A model generated the notes under the pieces. It was given only the letters and a program-made list of their open reading frames with translations, searched no databases and was not told where the DNA came from. From NCBI RefSeq assembly GCF_010975035.1, contig NZ_JAAIUV010000007.1, positions 62,001-126,000 of the forward strand: DNA of 64,000 bases, in the 5' to 3' direction. Of the stretch, positions 20,879 through 30,266 are shown piece by piece; the stretch's first letter is position 1, and every line of letters starts with the position of its first letter. The position numbers and the translations under genes were made by a program. Source of the stretch: Neobacillus thermocopriae (GTDB lineage Bacteria > Bacillota > Bacilli > Bacillales > Cytobacillaceae).

Positions 20879-22036
20879 ATGCGTGAAGTGGTAATTGTTG
20901 AGGGTGTCCGTACCCCTATTGGAAGAAAAAATGGAGTGTTAAAAGATATTCGTCCAGATGACTTAGCGGCGTTAACACTAAAAGAACTTGTTAACCGTGC
21001 AGGAATTGAACCTGCAATGGTGGATGACGTGATATTAGGATGTGTATCTCAGGTTGGCGAGCAGGCCGGAGATATTGCTAGAGTTGCCGCTTTAATTGCT
21101 GATTTCCCTATTGAAGTGCCAGGAACAACAATAGATCGCCAGTGCGGATCAAGCCAGCAGGCCATTCACTTTGCTGCCCAAGCAATCCTTGCAGGTGACA
21201 TGGATATTGTTATCGCAGGCGGTGTAGAAAGCATGTCACGTGTTCCTATTGGTTCTAATTACCAAGGGGCTAAGGACCCTTACAGCCCCAACTTGCGAAA
21301 GAAGTATGAAATGATTCATCAGGGAATATCTGCTGAAAGGATTGCTGAAAAATATGGGTTTTCACGTGAACAGCTTGATCAATTTTCTCTAGAAAGTCAT
21401 AAAAAAGCCATTAAGGCCCAGGAAGAAGGTCGGTTTGACAAGGAAATCATACCAATTGAAGTGAAACTTGAGGATGGTACGACAGTAGTGGTAAAAGAAG
21501 ATTCCGGTCCCCGAAAAGATACATCCTTAGAAAAACTAGCCAGCCTAAAGCCGGCTTTTAAAGAACAAGGAGTGATTCATGCCGGTAACTCCAGCCAGAT
21601 TAGCGATGGTGCTGCCGCCGTATTGCTTATGTCCCGTAAAAAAGCGGTAGAACTGGGTTTGAAGCCACGCTTTCGTGTCCATACCCGTGTTGTCGTCGGT
21701 TCTGATCCAACCTTAATGCTAACAGGACCAATTCCAGCCACACAAAAAGCATTGGAGAAAGCCGGCTTGTCCATTCATGATATTGATATATTTGAAGTGA
21801 ACGAAGCCTTTGCATCTGTGCCACTTGCATGGCTGAAGGAGGTGAGGGCAGACCCGGCTAAGCTCAATCCAAATGGCGGAGCAATTGCACTGGGCCATCC
21901 GCTTGGAGGCAGTGGTGCGCGATTGATGGTTACTATGATGCACGAACTGGAACGTACCGGTGGGCGCTATGGTCTGCAAACAATGTGTGAAGGCCATGGC
22001 ATGGCAAATGCGACGATCATCGAGAGATTGGACTAA
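20879..22036 (+). CDS. acetyl-CoA C-acyltransferase (thiolase)
   Basis: Thiolase of 385 residues that cleaves 3-oxoacyl-CoA, or condenses acyl-CoAs in reverse. The acyl-accepting nucleophile is Cys89 (DRQCGSSQQA). His340 lies in GGAIALGHPLGGSGAR and the second catalytic cysteine is Cys370 in MCEGHGMANA. The last motif is less usual than the common CxGxG arrangement with Gly-Gly and reads CEGHG. The start is ATG at 20879 after GTGAGG. The in-frame ATG 15 bp upstream is less well placed. It sits between the SDR and the acyl-CoA ligase, suggesting the final step of a beta-oxidation-like route. Confidence 0.93.
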   Translation: MREVVIVEGVRTPIGRKNGVLKDIRPDDLAALTLKELVNRAGIEPAMVDDVILGCVSQVGEQAGDIARVAALIADFPIEVPGTTIDRQCGSSQQAIHFAAQAILAGDMDIVIAGGVESMSRVPIGSNYQGAKDPYSPNLRKKYEMIHQGISAERIAEKYGFSREQLDQFSLESHKKAIKAQEEGRFDKEIIPIEVKLEDGTTVVVKEDSGPRKDTSLEKLASLKPAFKEQGVIHAGNSSQISDGAAAVLLMSRKKAVELGLKPRFRVHTRVVVGSDPTLMLTGPIPATQKALEKAGLSIHDIDIFEVNEAFASVPLAWLKEVRADPAKLNPNGGAIALGHPLGGSGARLMVTMMHELERTGGRYGLQTMCEGHGMANATIIERLD

Positions 22037-22156
22037 CCATTCTCAATCATATGAGAATACTTGTTCGTTAACTATGTGCACAAAATTTGTTCAAATGTAA
22101 AAAGGGCAATCGGATTTAGCAGCCGATTGCTCTCTAAATAAAAAGGAGGCGATAAA

Positions 22157-23716
22157 ATGAGCCAAATAACAATTGGGAAAATTTTTGATTTAACAGTAAA
22201 AAAGTACCCAAACAAAGAGGCACTCTACGATGTTCGAAAAAATGTCCGCTATACGTACGCACAGTGGAGCGAGCGAGTAAACCGCCTAGCCAATGCTCTA
22301 CTAAATGAAGGGATCAAAAAGGGAGACCGTGTTTCTACGTTCATGTTTAATACGGAAGAATTAGGTACAGCCTTTTTTGCTTGTGCAAAAATTGGCGCCA
22401 TTTTTAACCCGATTAACTTCCGTCTCACTTCAGAAGAAGTAGCATACATTCTTTCAGATGCTGCCCCGAAAGTAGTAATTTTTGAAAAAGCTCTAGAATC
22501 TGTCATTACTTCTATCGCCAACCGATTTGAACAAACCTCTTTCTGGTTTATCGATGAAGAAAAACCACCTTATGCAGTAAGCTTCCATGAAAAACTTGCC
22601 TCAGCCCCAACAGAAGATGTCCACATTGAAGTAAACGAAAATGATGTTTATGCCTTTATCTATACGAGCGGAACGACTGGAAGACCAAAAGGTGTCATGC
22701 ATATTCACCGCAGCATGGTCGACCAAAGCATTCTATGTATTGCCGCTCAAAAACTGGAAACAGAAGATGTTGGTTTAGTGACAGCGCCAATGTTCCATTG
22801 TGCTGAACTACATTGTGCGTTCCTTCCAAGAGTCCATGTCGGAGCAAAGAATGTTATTTTGCATCAGTTTAATCCGAAAGTGATCTTGTCATTAATTGAA
22901 AAAGAAAAAGTTACAAAATTCTTTGCCGCCCCGACGATGTGGAACATGCTTTTGCAGGAAGACTTTAGCCAATATAATACAAAAAGCCTAAAATTAGGCT
23001 TATATGGAGCGGCTCCAATGGCACCTTCTCTTGTGACCAAACTACATGATCAATTTGGTATACGATTAGTGCAGGCTTATGGAATGACAGAAATGGGGCC
23101 GGCTATTACGTTTTTGTCGGAGCATGATCAATTACGGAAAGCAGGTTCTGCGGGACAAGCTGCATTAAACCATGAAATCCGAGTCGTACGTACAAAAGAG
23201 GATGGGCCATCTGATCCTGATGATATTATGCCTATAGGTGAAACAGGAGAAATTATCGTAAAAGGTCCAAGTATGATGATTGGATACTACAACCGCGAAG
23301 AAGCAACGGAAAAAGCGATGTATAAAGGTTGGTACCATTCAGGCGATATTGGGTATATGGATGAAGAGGGGTATCTTTATGTTAATGACCGGGTTGACGA
23401 TATGATTATCAGTGGAGGAGAAAATATTTATCCTCGTGAGGTGGAGGATGTTTTGCATGCCCATGAAGGAGTTCTCGATGTAGCTGTGGTCGGCCAGCCG
23501 GATGACCGTTGGGGGGAAACTGTAACGGCTTTTGTCGTGAAAAAAGATCCGAACCTCACTGAGCAACAGCTTGATGAGTATTGCAAGAATAGTAATAGCT
23601 TGGCGAATTATAAACGCCCACGCAAATACATTTTCTGTGAGGTATTGCCCCGAAATGCTAGCGGTAAAATTCAAAAATTTGTACTGCGTAAACAACTCCA
23701 AGAGTTATTGAAATAA
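22157..23716 (+). CDS. acyl-CoA synthetase (AMP-forming, fatty-acid type)
   Basis: ANL-superfamily ligase of 519 residues that activates a carboxylic acid to its CoA thioester through an acyl-adenylate. The P-loop is YTSGTTGRPKG (residues 169-179). Other motifs are YGMTEMGP, the hinge region YHSGDIGYMDEEGYLYVNDR and the C-terminal catalytic lysine in PRNASGKIQK. The ribosome binding site AAAGGAGGCG precedes the ATG. Its chain-length and branching preference cannot be read from the sequence. It is 36 bp ahead of the racemase-like gene, and its place in the operon suggests it supplies the CoA esters used by the neighbours. Confidence 0.92.
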   Translation: MSQITIGKIFDLTVKKYPNKEALYDVRKNVRYTYAQWSERVNRLANALLNEGIKKGDRVSTFMFNTEELGTAFFACAKIGAIFNPINFRLTSEEVAYILSDAAPKVVIFEKALESVITSIANRFEQTSFWFIDEEKPPYAVSFHEKLASAPTEDVHIEVNENDVYAFIYTSGTTGRPKGVMHIHRSMVDQSILCIAAQKLETEDVGLVTAPMFHCAELHCAFLPRVHVGAKNVILHQFNPKVILSLIEKEKVTKFFAAPTMWNMLLQEDFSQYNTKSLKLGLYGAAPMAPSLVTKLHDQFGIRLVQAYGMTEMGPAITFLSEHDQLRKAGSAGQAALNHEIRVVRTKEDGPSDPDDIMPIGETGEIIVKGPSMMIGYYNREEATEKAMYKGWYHSGDIGYMDEEGYLYVNDRVDDMIISGGENIYPREVEDVLHAHEGVLDVAVVGQPDDRWGETVTAFVVKKDPNLTEQQLDEYCKNSNSLANYKRPRKYIFCEVLPRNASGKIQKFVLRKQLQELLK

Positions 23717-23752
23717 AGGGGTAACCAATTTGCAAGAAAGGGTTCAAAAGAA

Positions 23753-24847
23753 ATGTTAAAGGGAATTAGAGTGATAGATTTTACCAACTATTTGCCGGGC
23801 CCCTTTGCTACTCTTAGATTAGCCGAATTAGGTGCTGAAATCATTAAGATTGAACCCCCTGGTGGAGATCCGGCCCGTCATACAGGAATAACTAAAAATG
23901 GAAACGGTATCATTTTTCAAGCGAATAATCGCCAAAAAAAGAGCATGACTCTAAATTTGAAACACAATGAAGAAGTAGAAATTGCGCTGAAATTAATCTC
24001 CAGTGCAGATGTTGTCATTGAAAGTTTTCGACCGGGAGTAATGGAAAAGCTGGGGTTAGGTTATGAGGATGCTAAAAAAGTGAAACCCGATATCGTCTAT
24101 TGTTCTATTACTGGATATGGGCAAGAGGGGCAATTAAGTACACTTGGTAATCATGACATCAATTATATGGCATTAAGCGGTATACTTTCACAGTTTAAAG
24201 ATAAAACAGGAAGACCTGTTCACCCTTCTATCACATTGGCTGACTATCTGGGAGGATTTGCCGCAAATGAACGGATTCTTGCTGGGCTAGTTTCACGTTC
24301 TTTGACTGGTAATGGAAGCTATCATTCTATTTCTATAACCGATCAATTAGTCTCACTTCTTGGTAATCATGTAATGGTAGAAAAAGAACTAAATCAAGCT
24401 AGAGGTATTCCCATTCTTAATGGCAGTATCATTTCATATGCCCTTTATGAAACTAGCGATGGCCGCTATATGAGTTTGGGCGCACTGGAACCAAAGTTTT
24501 GGCAAAATTTTTGCCAGGCACATGGCCGAGAAGACTGGATCACGGAACATTTTTCTAAAACAGAAGACACCAATCCTGTGTTTCAAGAAGTTACAGCGCT
24601 TTTTAAAAGTAAGACCTTCTATGAATGGATAGAGTTTGCCCAAAAGGTGGATTGTTGCCTAGCACCTGTTCTGGAAATTGGAGAGCTTCAAGATAACCCT
24701 TATTTTAAAGAAAAGCAACTTATTTTTAAATCGCCATGGGGAGACTATCAAGTGAAAATGCATAGTGACTTGCCACAAAAAACTTTAACACCTCCTCCGA
24801 AAAAAGACGAACATAAAGAAGAAATATTGGAAAACATTCTTATATAA
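23753..24847 (+). CDS. CaiB/BaiF family protein, alpha-methylacyl-CoA racemase-like
   Basis: Family III CoA-transferase fold, 364 residues. The N-terminus has GIRVIDFTNYLPGPFATLRL and IKIEPPGGDPAR, and NNRQKKSMTLNLK follows. The segment NHDINYMALSG and, 30 residues later, LADYLGG place His134 and Asp164 at the same spacing as the His-Asp pair of alpha-methylacyl-CoA racemase, whereas transferases use a different catalytic Asp. A racemase role on 2-methyl-branched acyl-CoA is therefore favoured over CoA transfer, but unproven. It is the last gene of the SDR-thiolase-ligase unit, and a hairpin follows. Confidence 0.82.
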   Translation: MLKGIRVIDFTNYLPGPFATLRLAELGAEIIKIEPPGGDPARHTGITKNGNGIIFQANNRQKKSMTLNLKHNEEVEIALKLISSADVVIESFRPGVMEKLGLGYEDAKKVKPDIVYCSITGYGQEGQLSTLGNHDINYMALSGILSQFKDKTGRPVHPSITLADYLGGFAANERILAGLVSRSLTGNGSYHSISITDQLVSLLGNHVMVEKELNQARGIPILNGSIISYALYETSDGRYMSLGALEPKFWQNFCQAHGREDWITEHFSKTEDTNPVFQEVTALFKSKTFYEWIEFAQKVDCCLAPVLEIGELQDNPYFKEKQLIFKSPWGDYQVKMHSDLPQKTLTPPPKKDEHKEEILENILI

Positions 24848-24852
24848 ATAAA

Positions 24853-24885
24853 GGAGACTGTCGAGGTAAGGCGACAGTCTCTTCT
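24853..24885 (+). terminator. hairpin terminator of the acyl-CoA operon
   Basis: GAGACTGTCG-aggtaagg-CGACAGTCTC is a perfect 10 bp stem. The following T-tract is short (TTCTAT). Confidence 0.65.
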
Positions 24886-25081
24886 ATAGATATCACTTGT
24901 AAATGTACTGACTACGTTTCTGAAATATATAATGATGGAGGATTTGATTTTCTATTAAAATCTTCATTTCTTTATAATAATCTCTTCATTTAGAGTATTA
25001 AACCATGGTCCTCACTATTTAACTGTTCGGTATAAACGGTATAATAGGATAGTAAACTCAGTTTAAGGGAGGACCTGTATC

Positions 25082-27205
25082 TTGTTTGAAAAAGCACTAC
25101 CCCTGCTAGAATCCTATTTCGGCTATCAATCTTTCCGCAAAGGTCAACAACAAGCGATCCAATCAGTTTTATCAGGAAAAAATACGATATGTGTGATGCC
25201 AACTGGCGGAGGTAAGTCCATCTGCTATCAAATACCCGCACTTATTTTTCCAGGGACTACAATCGTTATCTCTCCACTTATCTCGTTAATGAAAGACCAG
25301 GTAGACTCCCTTATTCAAATTGGAATCCCAGCAACATATATTAACAGTACGCTCAGTTATCAAGAAACAATGGAACGAATCCATGATGCAAAACAAGGAA
25401 GATACAAACTTTTGTACATAGCACCTGAGCGCTTGGAATCATATGAATTTATTGAAGACTTAAAATGGATGGACATCCCCCTGGTAGCAGTAGATGAAGC
25501 CCACTGTATATCCCAATGGGGACACGATTTCCGACCGAGCTATCGGCATATCCAGAAAATGATTCAAAGTCTTCCCCAAAACCCCATTGTAATGGCCTTG
25601 ACAGCAACGGCTACACCAAATGTACGTGAAGATATTTGCAGCCTGCTAAATATTGACATGAGAAATTCAGTTATTACTGGATTTGAACGTGAAAATCTCT
25701 TTTTCTCTGTGATTAAAGGGCAGGATCGGTTTCGATATTTACTAGATTATGTAAAAAAGAATAATAAGGAATCAGGTATCATTTATGCAGCCACTCGAAA
25801 AAATGTTGATATCCTCTATGAACGACTTAAAAAGGAAAACATAAATGTCGCTCGTTACCATGCGGGAATGGGGGATGCCGAACGGGCACAGGAGCAAGAA
25901 AAATTTTTAAAAGATCAAGCATCGGTGATGGTTGCCACATCTGCCTTCGGAATGGGGATCGATAAATCCAATATCAGGTATTGTATCCACCTACAGCTTC
26001 CGAAAAATATGGAGAGCTATTATCAGGAAGCCGGACGTGCCGGTCGTGACGGGCTAAAAAGTGAGTGTATTGTTTTATATTCACCGCAAGATGTCCATAT
26101 TCAACGCTTTTTAATTGAGCAATCTTGTGATATAAGTCGAGCTAATCAAGAACTAAAAAAGTTGCAAAGTATGGTTGACTATTGTCATACGGAATCCTGC
26201 CTTCATGAATTTATCTTGCACTATTTCGGGGAGACAGAAACGGAACCTTGCGGCAGATGTGGGAATTGTACGGACACTCGGACAAGCATCAATGTAACAA
26301 AAGAGGCCCAAATGGTTTTATCTTGCATCATTCGGATGGGGCAACGATATGGAAAAAGTTTTACGGCGCAAGTATTAACAGGATCTAAAAACAAAAAAGT
26401 GGTTGAACTGGGTTTTGATAAGTTATCGACCTACGGGATCATGCGGGATAAACGCGCCAAAGAGGTCAGTGATTTAATTGATTTTTTTATTTCGCAGGAA
26501 CTAATTGCGGTTGAACATGGAACATTTCCTACCTTGTATGTTTCTCCAAAAGGTAAAGAAGTTTTGTTAGGGAATCAACAAGTGTTTCGCAAAGAAACGG
26601 CCCAGGTTAACCAAGTATCCATAAAAGATCCTTTGTTTGAAGAACTTAGAGTGGTCCGAAAGCGCATTGCTGATACAGAGAAAGTGCCACCTTTTGTGAT
26701 TTTTTCTGATGCGTCACTTAAAGATATGTGTGTCAAACAGCCGAAAACACAAGAAGAGTTTTTAAATGTAAGTGGTGTCGGAGAACATAAGTTGCAAAAA
26801 TATGGCTTAGAGTTTATCCAAGCCATTCGATCGTTTTTACAAGAAAATAAAGATTATGAAAGTGAGCAGGAACCTGTTCAGACTGAAGACAAGTCAGTGA
26901 AAAAATCCGAAAAAGATTCTTACATGGAATCTTATCATCTTTTTCAGGAGCACTTGACTATCGAAGAAATAGCAAAAAGACGCGATTTAGCTATTAGTAC
27001 AATTGAAAACCATTTACTCCAATGTGCTGAACAAGGTTTGGATGTAGATTTTTTAAGACTGATTCCAAATGAATACATCCCCCTGCTTGAAAAAGCGGTT
27101 CAAGAGGCAGGCAGAGAACGATTAAAGGCTATTAAAGAGCTTCTTCCCGAGGAAATTAGTTATTTCATGATTAAGGCATACCTTCATTTATTAAATAAAA
27201 AATAG
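25082..27205 (+). CDS. recQ: ATP-dependent DNA helicase RecQ
   Basis: 3'-5' superfamily 2 helicase, 707 residues. Motif 0/Q (FRKGQQQAI), Walker A MPTGGGKS (39-46), the DEAH box VDEAHCISQWGHDF, motif III LTATATP, and motifs V-VI ATSAFGMGIDKSNIR and QEAGRAGRDG are all present. The Zn-binding RQC region has CHTESC and CGRCGNC. An HRDC domain follows (PPFVIFSDASLKDM, VSGVGEHKLQKYG), and an extra C-terminal helix-turn-helix (LTIEEIAKRRDLAISTIENH) makes it longer than many RecQ proteins. The start is TTG at 25082, 9 nt after GGGAGG. Confidence 0.93.
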   Translation: MFEKALPLLESYFGYQSFRKGQQQAIQSVLSGKNTICVMPTGGGKSICYQIPALIFPGTTIVISPLISLMKDQVDSLIQIGIPATYINSTLSYQETMERIHDAKQGRYKLLYIAPERLESYEFIEDLKWMDIPLVAVDEAHCISQWGHDFRPSYRHIQKMIQSLPQNPIVMALTATATPNVREDICSLLNIDMRNSVITGFERENLFFSVIKGQDRFRYLLDYVKKNNKESGIIYAATRKNVDILYERLKKENINVARYHAGMGDAERAQEQEKFLKDQASVMVATSAFGMGIDKSNIRYCIHLQLPKNMESYYQEAGRAGRDGLKSECIVLYSPQDVHIQRFLIEQSCDISRANQELKKLQSMVDYCHTESCLHEFILHYFGETETEPCGRCGNCTDTRTSINVTKEAQMVLSCIIRMGQRYGKSFTAQVLTGSKNKKVVELGFDKLSTYGIMRDKRAKEVSDLIDFFISQELIAVEHGTFPTLYVSPKGKEVLLGNQQVFRKETAQVNQVSIKDPLFEELRVVRKRIADTEKVPPFVIFSDASLKDMCVKQPKTQEEFLNVSGVGEHKLQKYGLEFIQAIRSFLQENKDYESEQEPVQTEDKSVKKSEKDSYMESYHLFQEHLTIEEIAKRRDLAISTIENHLLQCAEQGLDVDFLRLIPNEYIPLLEKAVQEAGRERLKAIKELLPEEISYFMIKAYLHLLNKK

Positions 27206-27279
27206 CGTTTTTTTATATGAGAAGGAAAATGCACTAACAAAACTTATGTGATACTTGTCGATTTTTCTCTACGCCTGTT

Positions 27280-27297
27280 AAATTTCCCGGGGAATTT
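27280..27297. repeat. 18 bp palindrome upstream of yfkAB
   Basis: AAATTTCCCGGGGAATTT is an imperfect dyad in the 224 bp gap between recQ and yfkAB. It could be an operator. No regulator is recognised from the motif. Confidence 0.35.
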
Positions 27298-27429
27298 GTC
27301 GATAAGTAATGGATATCTGAATGATAGTATAATGGTAATCAATCATTCATAAGCTTTTGTATAACAATAAACACAAAAAATAGGCTATAATAATTAAGTT
27401 TGTTAGTACCGATTTTAAAGGAGCAAGCT

Positions 27430-28548
27430 ATGAAAACATTGAAGAAAATTACCCCTTCTTATGATCCGTGGGAAGCCTATCTGGATATCGAACAGTATGG
27501 TAAACCTCAATTGACAAATATTGAGTTTACCACAACTACCTTATGCAATATGCGTTGTGAACATTGCGCAGTAGGATATACACTGCAGACAAAAGATCCG
27601 GAGGCACTTCCGCTAAAACTGATCTTATCGAGATTGGAAGAAATTCCAACACTAAGAGCCTTGAGCATTACTGGCGGAGAGCCGATGTTATCCATGACAT
27701 CTGTCAAGAACTATGTAGTTCCGATCTTGAAATATGCCCATGAACGCGGAGTACGGACTCAGATTAATTCAAATTTAACGCTCGACTTGTCCCGATATGA
27801 ACTCATCATTCCATATTTAGATGTCTTACATATTTCGCATAACTGGGGAACGGTTGATGATTTCGTTGAGGGTGGTTTTGCTCGTATGGATAAAAAGCCA
27901 GATTACTCTCAGCGAGCAAAATATTTTGAAAGAATGATTGAAAATAGCCGAGAATTGGTGAAAGCAGGAGTCATGGTATCTGCCGAGACGATGTTAAATA
28001 AACGGACATTGCCTTATTTGGAAAAAATCCACCGGCAAATTGTCGATGAAATGCTTTGCCAGCGGCATGAGGTCCATCCGATGTATCCAAGCGATTTTGC
28101 TGGAAATCTTGAAGTTTTGTCACTGGATGAATTACGTTCAGCGATCCATCATTTGCTGGACATCCGAAATGAGAATGTATGGATGCTGTTTGGCACTCTG
28201 CCATTCTATGCTTGCAGCAGCAAACAGGAAGATTTAGACTTATTAAAGCGGCTTCATTCAAGCAAAAATGTGACGGTCCGAAATGACCCGGATGGGCGTT
28301 CTCGTCTTAATGTTAATATTTTTAATGGTGATATTATTGTGACCGATTTTGGAGACGCTCCTCCGCTTGGAAACATTCAAACAACTAGTCTTTTAGATGC
28401 TTATGAAACCTGGCAATCTTCAAAATTAGCGAAAGAATTAAGCTGTCATTGTCCGGCTGTTAAATGTCTAGGACCTAATATTCTAGTAAAAAACAGTTAT
28501 TATCAAAATGTAGATTTCACAAAGCGGAAAGCGAATGTGGCATTCTAA
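27430..28548 (+). CDS. yfkAB: radical SAM/CxCxxxxC motif protein YfkAB
   Basis: Radical SAM protein of 372 residues. The [4Fe-4S] cysteines are in LCNMRCEHC (CX3CX2C), followed by the SAM-binding SITGGEPML. The C-terminal motif CHCPAVKC (CxCxxxxC) is the hallmark of the YfkAB family. The family's substrate is not known to me. ATG at 27430 follows AAAGGAG, whereas the frame extending to 27400 lacks a ribosome binding site. The gene converges with the MFS gene across a shared terminator. Confidence 0.88.
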   Translation: MKTLKKITPSYDPWEAYLDIEQYGKPQLTNIEFTTTTLCNMRCEHCAVGYTLQTKDPEALPLKLILSRLEEIPTLRALSITGGEPMLSMTSVKNYVVPILKYAHERGVRTQINSNLTLDLSRYELIIPYLDVLHISHNWGTVDDFVEGGFARMDKKPDYSQRAKYFERMIENSRELVKAGVMVSAETMLNKRTLPYLEKIHRQIVDEMLCQRHEVHPMYPSDFAGNLEVLSLDELRSAIHHLLDIRNENVWMLFGTLPFYACSSKQEDLDLLKRLHSSKNVTVRNDPDGRSRLNVNIFNGDIIVTDFGDAPPLGNIQTTSLLDAYETWQSSKLAKELSCHCPAVKCLGPNILVKNSYYQNVDFTKRKANVAF

Positions 28549-28582
28549 GCAGGATTTTCCTATGGTTATATAACTAACTAAA

Positions 28583-28616
28583 GATGCTCAGAGCGTAAAA
28601 GCCCTGAGCATTTTTA
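28583..28616. terminator. bidirectional terminator between yfkAB and the MFS gene
   Basis: ATGCTCAG-agcgtaaaagcc-CTGAGCAT followed by TTTTTA. The genes converge here. Confidence 0.8.
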
Positions 28617-28619
28617 CTA

Positions 28620-29834
28620 TTAAGCTGTATGTTTTGCCAGCTTTAAATGTTTATACATGGATATAAGTAAGATCACCCCGCTTATAAGAAGCAAGGCACT
28701 AGTGCTAATAAATACAGCCGAAAACCCTAGATAACCGGAAATAAAGCCGCCCATCATTGGACCAATGATATTTCCAAGAAACCTTAAACTATTGTTATAG
28801 CCAAGTACTTCTCCTTGCATAGCAATGGGAGCTTCTTGACGAATATAGGCAATACGGACAGGAATGATTCCTCCGATGGCTACTCCGAGGACAAAGCGGA
28901 TTACTACTAATTGCCAATATTCTGTAACAGCTGCTCCTGGCAAATAAACAATTCCTGAAAAAAATAATAGAATCACGAGTACTTTAATATATCCGTGTTT
29001 ATCCGCAATTTTTCCCCAGTTTCGAGACATTAAAAGATTCCCTAGACCTGCAGCGGAAAAGGCAATTCCCGAATAAAAGGCGATGTTCACTGGTCCATGT
29101 AGTTTAGCCACAAATAGGGATAGGATGGGTTGGATACTGAAGTGCGCGATCTGGACTAGAGTTGAGATGAGTAGGACAGTTAGCATGACAGGGTTTTTAA
29201 TAATATGTAAAATGACTTCTTTGCTCGAGTAATGGGATTGCTCCCCTTGTTTCATGTCAATTCTGAACTCTTTTGTAGCCATTACAAGCAGGGCAGAGAA
29301 GAAAATGAAAAACGAAGTCCATTTAAAGGTGGCAGAGTAGCCAAATGCATCTGCTAGAACGCCGCCGACCATAGGTCCTAATAAAGTTCCTGTTATACTT
29401 CCTGTTTGTATCGTGCCAAGAACTCGGCCAGCAATTTCTTTCGGTGTTTGTGTTGATATAAACGCTTGCGACATAGGTATAAATCCAGAAAAGAAACCCA
29501 TGAAAAAGCGAAACAGTAATAACTCCCAAACTGATTCAGCAAAACTGATAAACAATATAGATAATCCCATGCCAAGACCAGAGATAATTAAAATCTTTTT
29601 CCTTCCGTACCGATCACCAATTTTACCCCAAATCGGAGAAAACAAGAAGGCAGAGACAAAGGTAATTCCAAATGTAATGCCTGACCAATGCTGGACATAG
29701 GTTTCTGAAAAATTCCCCATCGATTCGATGTATAAAGAGATAAAAGGAAGCACCATCGTCATACTTCCAGCAACCAAGAAGTTAGCAAACCATAGAATCC
29801 ACAAATTATAGTTTGTACGTTCTTGCTGAGTCAC
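28620..29834 (-). CDS. MFS transporter, multidrug efflux type
   Basis: Twelve-helix major facilitator of 404 residues. The loop 2-3 signature GKIGDRYGRKKIL is intact, and the antiporter-type motif C is seen in GSITGTLLGPMVGGVLAD. A second-half copy of motif A reads NWGKIADKHGYIK. The product resembles the DHA1 drug-proton antiporters of Bacillus such as YfkF, whose gene lies in the yfk region of B. subtilis, matching the yfkAB neighbour here. The start is GTG, with a weak GAAGTG ribosome binding site. The substrate is unknown. Confidence 0.85.
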   Translation of the reverse strand: MTQQERTNYNLWILWFANFLVAGSMTMVLPFISLYIESMGNFSETYVQHWSGITFGITFVSAFLFSPIWGKIGDRYGRKKILIISGLGMGLSILFISFAESVWELLLFRFFMGFFSGFIPMSQAFISTQTPKEIAGRVLGTIQTGSITGTLLGPMVGGVLADAFGYSATFKWTSFFIFFSALLVMATKEFRIDMKQGEQSHYSSKEVILHIIKNPVMLTVLLISTLVQIAHFSIQPILSLFVAKLHGPVNIAFYSGIAFSAAGLGNLLMSRNWGKIADKHGYIKVLVILLFFSGIVYLPGAAVTEYWQLVVIRFVLGVAIGGIIPVRIAYIRQEAPIAMQGEVLGYNNSLRFLGNIIGPMMGGFISGYLGFSAVFISTSALLLISGVILLISMYKHLKLAKHTA

Positions 29835-29973
29835 AGCTTTAACACTTCTTTCTGCATAAATATTTCGACTCTCTAAATATTATTATAATGAAATTTCTGA
29901 AAAAGTGAAATAGGAAGTATATCCTTTAGGAAGGAAATACCATAGAAATTTTATTATAAAATTCAAAATACTA

Positions 29974-30000
29974 TTGACAACTTGCTAACAGGAGTATAAA
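29974..30000 (+). promoter_or_regulatory. promoter of the S-box transporter operon
   Basis: TTGACA at 29974 and TATAAA at 29995 (15 bp apart; TAAATT gives 17 bp) lie about 45 bp upstream of the SAM-I riboswitch. Confidence 0.55.
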
Positions 30001-30040
30001 TTTAGTGTATTACTTTTAGTTGAAAAAATGAAATGGAATT

Positions 30041-30147
30041 CTCTTATCAAGAGTGGCTGAGGGACAGGCCCAATGATGCCCGGCAACCGTTCCAAACGGA
30101 ATTGGTGCTAATTCCTGCAAAACAATTGTGTTTTGAGAGATAAGAGA
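30041..30147 (+). promoter_or_regulatory. SAM-I (S-box) riboswitch
   Basis: The conserved S-box core is present in order: CTTATCAAGAGTGGCTGAGG, GACAGGCCCAATGATGCCCG, GCAACC, then a variable P3/P4 region and the closing strand GAGATAAGAG that pairs with CTCTTATC to form P1. An intrinsic terminator follows. SAM binding is expected to stop transcription of the downstream ABC transporter. Confidence 0.95.
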
Positions 30148-30172
30148 GGAGTAGTCCAATTTGTTCGTGATG

Positions 30173-30200
30173 AAACCTCTCTTTTCTGGAGAGGTTTTTT
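30173..30200 (+). terminator. riboswitch-controlled terminator
   Basis: AACCTCTC-ttttctg-GAGAGGTT followed by TTTT. The 5' arm can alternatively pair with GAGAGGAG at the end of the aptamer as antiterminator. Confidence 0.88.
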
Positions 30201-30266
30201 ATTTTAGATAAATACATACTTTTCCGATAGGAAAACAAATAAAAGAGTAATAGGGGGAGTTTCAAA

